A DNA stretch of 10,230 nucleotides, from NCBI GenBank assembly GCA_937927665.1, contig CALBRY010000530.1, forward strand, positions 1 to 10,230, in the 5' to 3' direction. Positions within the stretch are counted from its first letter, which is position 1, and each line of letters begins with the position of its first letter. The DNA is from an uncultured Chloroflexota bacterium (GTDB taxonomy: Bacteria; Chloroflexota; Anaerolineae; Aggregatilineales; Phototrophicaceae). Positions 6,747 to 10,230 of the stretch are shown one piece after another. Below the pieces are notes generated by a model. The model saw only the letters and a program-made list of their open reading frames with translations. It searched no databases and had not been told where the DNA came from. Position numbers and translations under genes: made by a program.

Positions 6747-9251
6747 CTAATTTAACTGCGGCGGGAAGAATTGCAGCGTTGCATCCACCAAATCGATCAC
6801 GGCGGAATCAGGCTGCGTGCCTTCTCCCCACCCGGTAAATGTGAACACCATAACCGAGGCCGCAGGCTCATTCTCGACGCTCAAAACCACAGACGTTGAG
6901 GTTTCACCCTCCGTTGTCACGGTATAGAACGCACCGTAAGCAGGCATCCCGCCGAAAGTAGTTTCGACCACGTCATTCACTTCACCATCGATGTTTCCTA
7001 GCACAGCATCCAGCGCGGAAGCGGCATCAGTCTCCAAGTAAACATCAATGTACAGAGCTTGTGTACCCGTTGCATCGCTCAGGGCGGTAGTGATGCTGCC
7101 ATCGTCGTTGGTGAATGAATAGGATTCGCCCCACGCATACGGATATTGAAAGTAGACCCCTTCATTCGTGTCCGTGTAGCCGCGAATTGTCCCGTCAATT
7201 CCATCATTGTTGACGCTCAACTCGGCTTGCTGCCGGACGGAATTACCCGCTAGATCGGTCATAGTCAAGATGATGTTGTACGTGCCGCTGATCGCAGGGC
7301 TGTAGCTGAACGTAAACGGCTCAAGTCCAAAAGTAAGCGGAAGATCCGTCAGGGGTTGAGAAATGACTTCTCCAGCCGGGCTGATCGTGATCAGATCAAC
7401 GATGAACTGATCGCCGGGACGCGGCGCGGCTTGGTAGACAGTGTTGCCATCGCTCGCCAGCATTCCCACGTAGGCATTTGTTGCCGAGCTAAACACGAGG
7501 ACGGCTGGCTGACTGCCCTGCGGGGTCACATACGTCCCACTGACGCTTAATTCACCGCTGGAACTGCTGCTGGAAACCAGCAAACTCAGCACGCGGTTGG
7601 TGCCGTCACTGACGTAAGGGAACTCTACGCTCCAATTGAAGGTACTAGGGGTTAACTCATTGGGATACTCAATCAGAGTCTCGCCCGTCGGTAGGATTGT
7701 CGTGTACGAAATGGGGGATGTATCAACGAGTGTACGCGTCCCGTCCTCTTGTACATACAGGATGCTGTACGAAAGATCAACCACACCTAACCCCGCTGCA
7801 TTGAAGAAGATCACGGGTGTATCGACTGAACTCCCGCTTTGACCCAAGGTAAACACATCGGTGATTTCAAGCTCAAGCGCGCTGCCGTCAAGCTCAGTGG
7901 CAATCGTCTCGTAGAAATGATTGAGATACGCTTGCCAGAAGGTGAATCCGGACGGAGCCATTATTGGATACTCTGCATCATACGCGTCAGCACCGGACGG
8001 TAAATACACAGCTAATCCAGTCGCACGCGGTAGTTGACTATCTGCGCGGGAATACACCACTGCTGCATCATACGCTGCGATAACTGCTTGAGCGGCGTTA
8101 TAGGCTTCGTCGCTGATTGTCGTTTGCAGGCTAAACCAGTTCATGAAATCCCGCAAATCGACGTAAGAATAGTACTCAGCGCGATCACCCAACGATGCAC
8201 CGAAAATCTGGCTGTTGTTGCGTGCTGTCCCCAATGCCGAAAGCAGCCCGGGGGTATCCAGTCCAACCGTGGCAGAAAAATCTTCCAACGCGGTTAGCAG
8301 GGGTGGCAAACCAGCGGTTTCGACCAGCGACAGCCCAAACTTGGTACGCGCTCCCGGTCCGCTGTAGTAATCCATATACGAATCGACGAATGCACTTCCC
8401 ACCTGAAAACTATCCCAATCAGGGTTTTGCTGCATCGCCGTAATGCTGTAGAAATACTCCCAGCCGTTGCTGGGGATGACTTCCTGCGAGAACAGCACAT
8501 AATCGGCATGCGGTTCGAGCATCACGGCAACATCGGTCACCGCCATGAGGCAGGCATCGAAGCCGACAATATCGAATCTACCGAGTCCTAAATCTTGGCG
8601 GGCTGTGTTCAAGGCGGCGTCAATTTCTGGTAGATCCAGCATCGATTCTTGACCGTCGCCGTCGTCGGGTCCGATACCGCGCCAGCCGCCGCCGTGACTG
8701 CCTATCACCAGCATATAATGGTCGGCAGGATAGTTTTGCACGCTCCATTCAATGAAATCGACCAATGACTGGGGATCGCCCATATCGACTTCGCCTAGTT
8801 CTTGCACGGGCGTTTGTTCGAATGTTGCGCCGAGGTTGTTCTCCACATAGAGCTTGTGAATATCACTGTCGGCGGTGTTTGCCGCGAGTGCGGTCAAGGT
8901 TTCGGAATCACCTTGCCCCAGTTCCACAAGATAATCCACGACTGCTGCGCGCTGCGCTTCCATATCTGCTTCTGCTTGCGGGGGAACAGATTCAATCACG
9001 AAACGACGGGTGTCTGTCCAATCGCCGAAACGGGTATCGAAGCCTTCCGCGCGGTCAAGCTGGGCAACGATGTTGATCCCGCTGCCGCTGCCTACACTCT
9101 GCATTTCGTAGTAATCGTTGAACGCCGCACCTTCGAGATTATTATCGACATTCGTGTAATGCATGATCGTCCAATTGGCGGGCGCAGTCTGTGCGCGAAC
9201 AATGCTCAAGCCGCTGGCGAGAAGCACCGCCAAAACAAGTAGTCTTTTCAT
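6747..9251 (-). CDS. Secreted clostripain-family (C11) cysteine peptidase
   Basis: An 834-residue exported cysteine peptidase of family C11, which typically cleaves after basic residues. The N-terminus is a signal peptide (MKRLL, hydrophobic to about residue 17, likely cut after VRA at 20); there is no lipobox Cys. The peptidase domain spans about 25-450. It opens with WTIMHYTNVDNNLE and contains the catalytic His186 in VIGSHGGGWRG and Cys234 in GFDACLMAVTDVA, the classic C11 dyad. DDGDG at 196-200 lies between them. Residues about 455-685 are beta-rich, Ig-like. Residues about 690-830 (YFQYPYAW, then TTFGGMPAYGAFY) resemble the PsbP/Mog1-like domains seen at the ends of other secreted proteins. 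It has no PPC domain or membrane anchor. The start has a purine block (GGGGGGAT) just upstream. It lies opposite the kinase operon, so any functional link is unproven. Confidence 0.9.
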   Translation of the reverse strand: MKRLLVLAVLLASGLSIVRAQTAPANWTIMHYTNVDNNLEGAAFNDYYEMQSVGSGSGINIVAQLDRAEGFDTRFGDWTDTRRFVIESVPPQAEADMEAQRAAVVDYLVELGQGDSETLTALAANTADSDIHKLYVENNLGATFEQTPVQELGEVDMGDPQSLVDFIEWSVQNYPADHYMLVIGSHGGGWRGIGPDDGDGQESMLDLPEIDAALNTARQDLGLGRFDIVGFDACLMAVTDVAVMLEPHADYVLFSQEVIPSNGWEYFYSITAMQQNPDWDSFQVGSAFVDSYMDYYSGPGARTKFGLSLVETAGLPPLLTALEDFSATVGLDTPGLLSALGTARNNSQIFGASLGDRAEYYSYVDLRDFMNWFSLQTTISDEAYNAAQAVIAAYDAAVVYSRADSQLPRATGLAVYLPSGADAYDAEYPIMAPSGFTFWQAYLNHFYETIATELDGSALELEITDVFTLGQSGSSVDTPVIFFNAAGLGVVDLSYSILYVQEDGTRTLVDTSPISYTTILPTGETLIEYPNELTPSTFNWSVEFPYVSDGTNRVLSLLVSSSSSSGELSVSGTYVTPQGSQPAVLVFSSATNAYVGMLASDGNTVYQAAPRPGDQFIVDLITISPAGEVISQPLTDLPLTFGLEPFTFSYSPAISGTYNIILTMTDLAGNSVRQQAELSVNNDGIDGTIRGYTDTNEGVYFQYPYAWGESYSFTNDDGSITTALSDATGTQALYIDVYLETDAASALDAVLGNIDGEVNDVVETTFGGMPAYGAFYTVTTEGETSTSVVLSVENEPAASVMVFTFTGWGEGTQPDSAVIDLVDATLQFFPPQLN

Positions 9252-9253
9252 AT

Positions 9254-9259
9254 CCCCCC
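9254..9259 (-). promoter_or_regulatory. Ribosome binding site of the C11 peptidase
   Basis: On the minus strand the start ATG is preceded by GGGGGGAT, giving a run of six G within eight bases of the start. It is G-rich rather than the usual AGGAGG, but it fits the signal-peptide Met as the start. Confidence 0.45.
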
Positions 9260-9463
9260 GTAATTCATCTATGACAACGCTATCACTTTAGTCGAATTCG
9301 CGTATGAATGCCAGCATTCTCGCTGGCGCAACGTCGGGTTGACTCACATGGTGCGCCAACCAGAGGGGTATCATGCGCAGATATTAATGAGCTTCAACGT
9401 GCGAAACTTGGGCTGTGTGCTAGACTCGCTGGCGTTAGCCGATATCGGAGTGATTTACCCATC

Positions 9464-9471
9464 AGATAGGA
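9464..9471 (+). promoter_or_regulatory. Ribosome binding site of the MutS-like gene
   Basis: AGATAGGA ends six bases before the ATG at 9478. An in-frame TGA at 9451-9453 lies upstream with no other ATG between, so 9478 is the only reasonable ATG start. Confidence 0.5.
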
Positions 9472-9477
9472 TTTTGC

Positions 9478-10230
9478 ATGCCCGTAGATCCTGCGCCTGC
9501 CTATATCAGTCTTTTGTCACCCGCTAGTCGCCGCGCCGCTCGTGAATCACAGTGGCAGCCGACCAGCACAGCCGACTTGGGACTAGACCTCATCATCAGT
9601 ACCCTGAACATTGACGGCAAGCATGAGCGGGCACTCAAAAATATACTGCTGGGTTTGGATGATGATGTGGAAACGATCCGTTATCGGCAGGAAATCATCG
9701 AAGATCTGCTTCGTGTGCCCGTGCTGCTGACTCAGTTGGAAGGGCTGCTGCCCTTGTTTTCCGATCTGGCATATTATGCAGGTGCGACCGAAATACAGAT
9801 GCCATTGCAGCGAACATTAGCGCGTCTCGGTGAGCTTGAACTTTACCTGAATGCCGTTGCTCTGCTGCACGATTATCTCAGCAGTGCAGGCGCAAACCTG
9901 CAATCACGCGGCTTGACCGCACTGCGCGATCTGGTACAGGCACGCAGCACAGATTCCGATCTTGTCCGCTTGCGGCAGGAACTCCCGAAGATCACCGAGA
10001 AGATTCGTGAATTACGCAGCATCACCCTTGGTATCAATCTCGATCATAATCTGAAACCGATCGCCGCAACCCTGCTGTCGATCAATACCGAACCCTTTAA
10101 AGGAACCGGGTTGTTCAAGCGGCTGTTTGGCGAACGTGCCGAGTTTCAAGGGATCGCAGAACTCCATTCCGTGCCGATGAAAACCGTATCGACGCTCGAC
10201 GGGCGGATCATTCCTGCCCCCGAACGCGCT
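9478..10230 (+). CDS. MutS-family-like protein, N-terminal part (3' end outside window)
   Basis: Open from the ATG at 9478 to the window end without a stop (251 codons), so only the N-terminal portion is seen. The sequence is mostly helical and resembles the core/lever region of MutS-related proteins: DLGLD near residue 35, a DDVETIRYRQEIIEDLL block (about 61-77) typical of the segment entering the core domain, long amphipathic helices, then LRSITLGINLDHNLKPIAATLLSIN (about 179-203; quoted in two parts: LRSITLGINLD and HNLKPIAATLLSIN). The mismatch-binding FxE domain of true MutS is absent, so it is more likely a MutS-like ATPase of unknown role than the repair protein itself. The Walker A ATPase domain should follow downstream of the window. 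It is divergent from the peptidase gene. The family call is from remembered sequence patterns and is moderate. Confidence 0.68.
   Translation, partial: MPVDPAPAYISLLSPASRRAARESQWQPTSTADLGLDLIISTLNIDGKHERALKNILLGLDDDVETIRYRQEIIEDLLRVPVLLTQLEGLLPLFSDLAYYAGATEIQMPLQRTLARLGELELYLNAVALLHDYLSSAGANLQSRGLTALRDLVQARSTDSDLVRLRQELPKITEKIRELRSITLGINLDHNLKPIAATLLSINTEPFKGTGLFKRLFGERAEFQGIAELHSVPMKTVSTLDGRIIPAPERA

Larger units (their letters stand above)
9252..9477. other. Divergent intergenic region
   Basis: 226 bp between the start codons of the peptidase (-) and the MutS-like gene (+); it must hold promoters for at least one of them. No convincing -35/-10 pair was found by eye: TTGACT at 9339 and TATCAT at 9369 match consensus but are 24 bp apart. 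Visible structure: a GCCAGC/GCTGGC hairpin (9310-9327), a TGGCGCA/TGCGCCA inverted repeat (9324-9330 with 9352-9358), the palindrome CCGATATCGG (9439-9448), and CTCGCTGGCG occurring twice (9319 and 9425). These could be operator sites or chance. A 62-codon frame from 9339 is not supported. Confidence 0.4.

Noticed and set aside
9339..9374. TTGACT and TATCAT as a sigma-70 promoter
   Set aside because: The two boxes are 24 bp apart, well beyond the usual 16-18 bp, and there is no extended -10 motif.
9339..9527. 62-codon frame in the divergent intergenic region
   Set aside because: It overlaps the start of the MutS-like gene in another frame, has no good ribosome site and no recognisable motif.

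Overview
The window looks like part of a moderately GC-rich bacterial chromosome, most plausibly from Chloroflexota (Anaerolineae-like). This lineage call is inference. It rests on Thr/Ala/Pro-rich extracellular stalks, SH3b and PPC modules on membrane-anchored kinases, a secreted C11 (clostripain-type) peptidase and a MutS-like protein. No rRNA, tRNA, CRISPR array, insertion sequence or phage gene was seen.

Positions 1-6576 (+ strand) hold three tandem paralogous genes. Each begins with the same protein-kinase-like module: a conserved N-terminal leader, Arg in the beta-3 position where kinases normally have Lys, an HGDL...N catalytic loop, a VDYDG metal-binding motif, and an N-[YF]-Q-[SH]-P activation-segment motif. 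After that module each carries a different C-terminal half. Kinase 1, whose 5' end is cut by the window edge, has a cytosolic OB-fold-like domain and a Pro/Ala-rich tail. Kinase 2 has a Pro-rich linker and about ten to twelve transmembrane segments. Kinase 3 has a Pro-rich linker, one transmembrane helix, a Thr/Ala stalk, an SH3b domain and two PPC-like beta domains outside the cell. Gaps of 34 and 9 bp suggest one operon. The simplest reading is a duplicated kinase module fitted with one soluble, one polytopic and one cell-surface output or sensor part.

Positions 6577-6746 separate convergent genes and contain a 12-bp perfect hairpin flanked by A and T runs, a good bidirectional terminator. 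Positions 6747-9251 (- strand) encode an 834-residue secreted clostripain-family cysteine peptidase with a visible His/Cys dyad. Positions 9252-9477 form a divergent intergenic region with small inverted repeats and no convincing promoter. From 9478 to the window end (+ strand) runs the N-terminal part of a MutS-family-like protein, cut by the window edge.

The most interesting element is the kinase triad. No recognised system was identified for it. The secreted peptidase is on the opposite strand and is not evidently part of the same operon.
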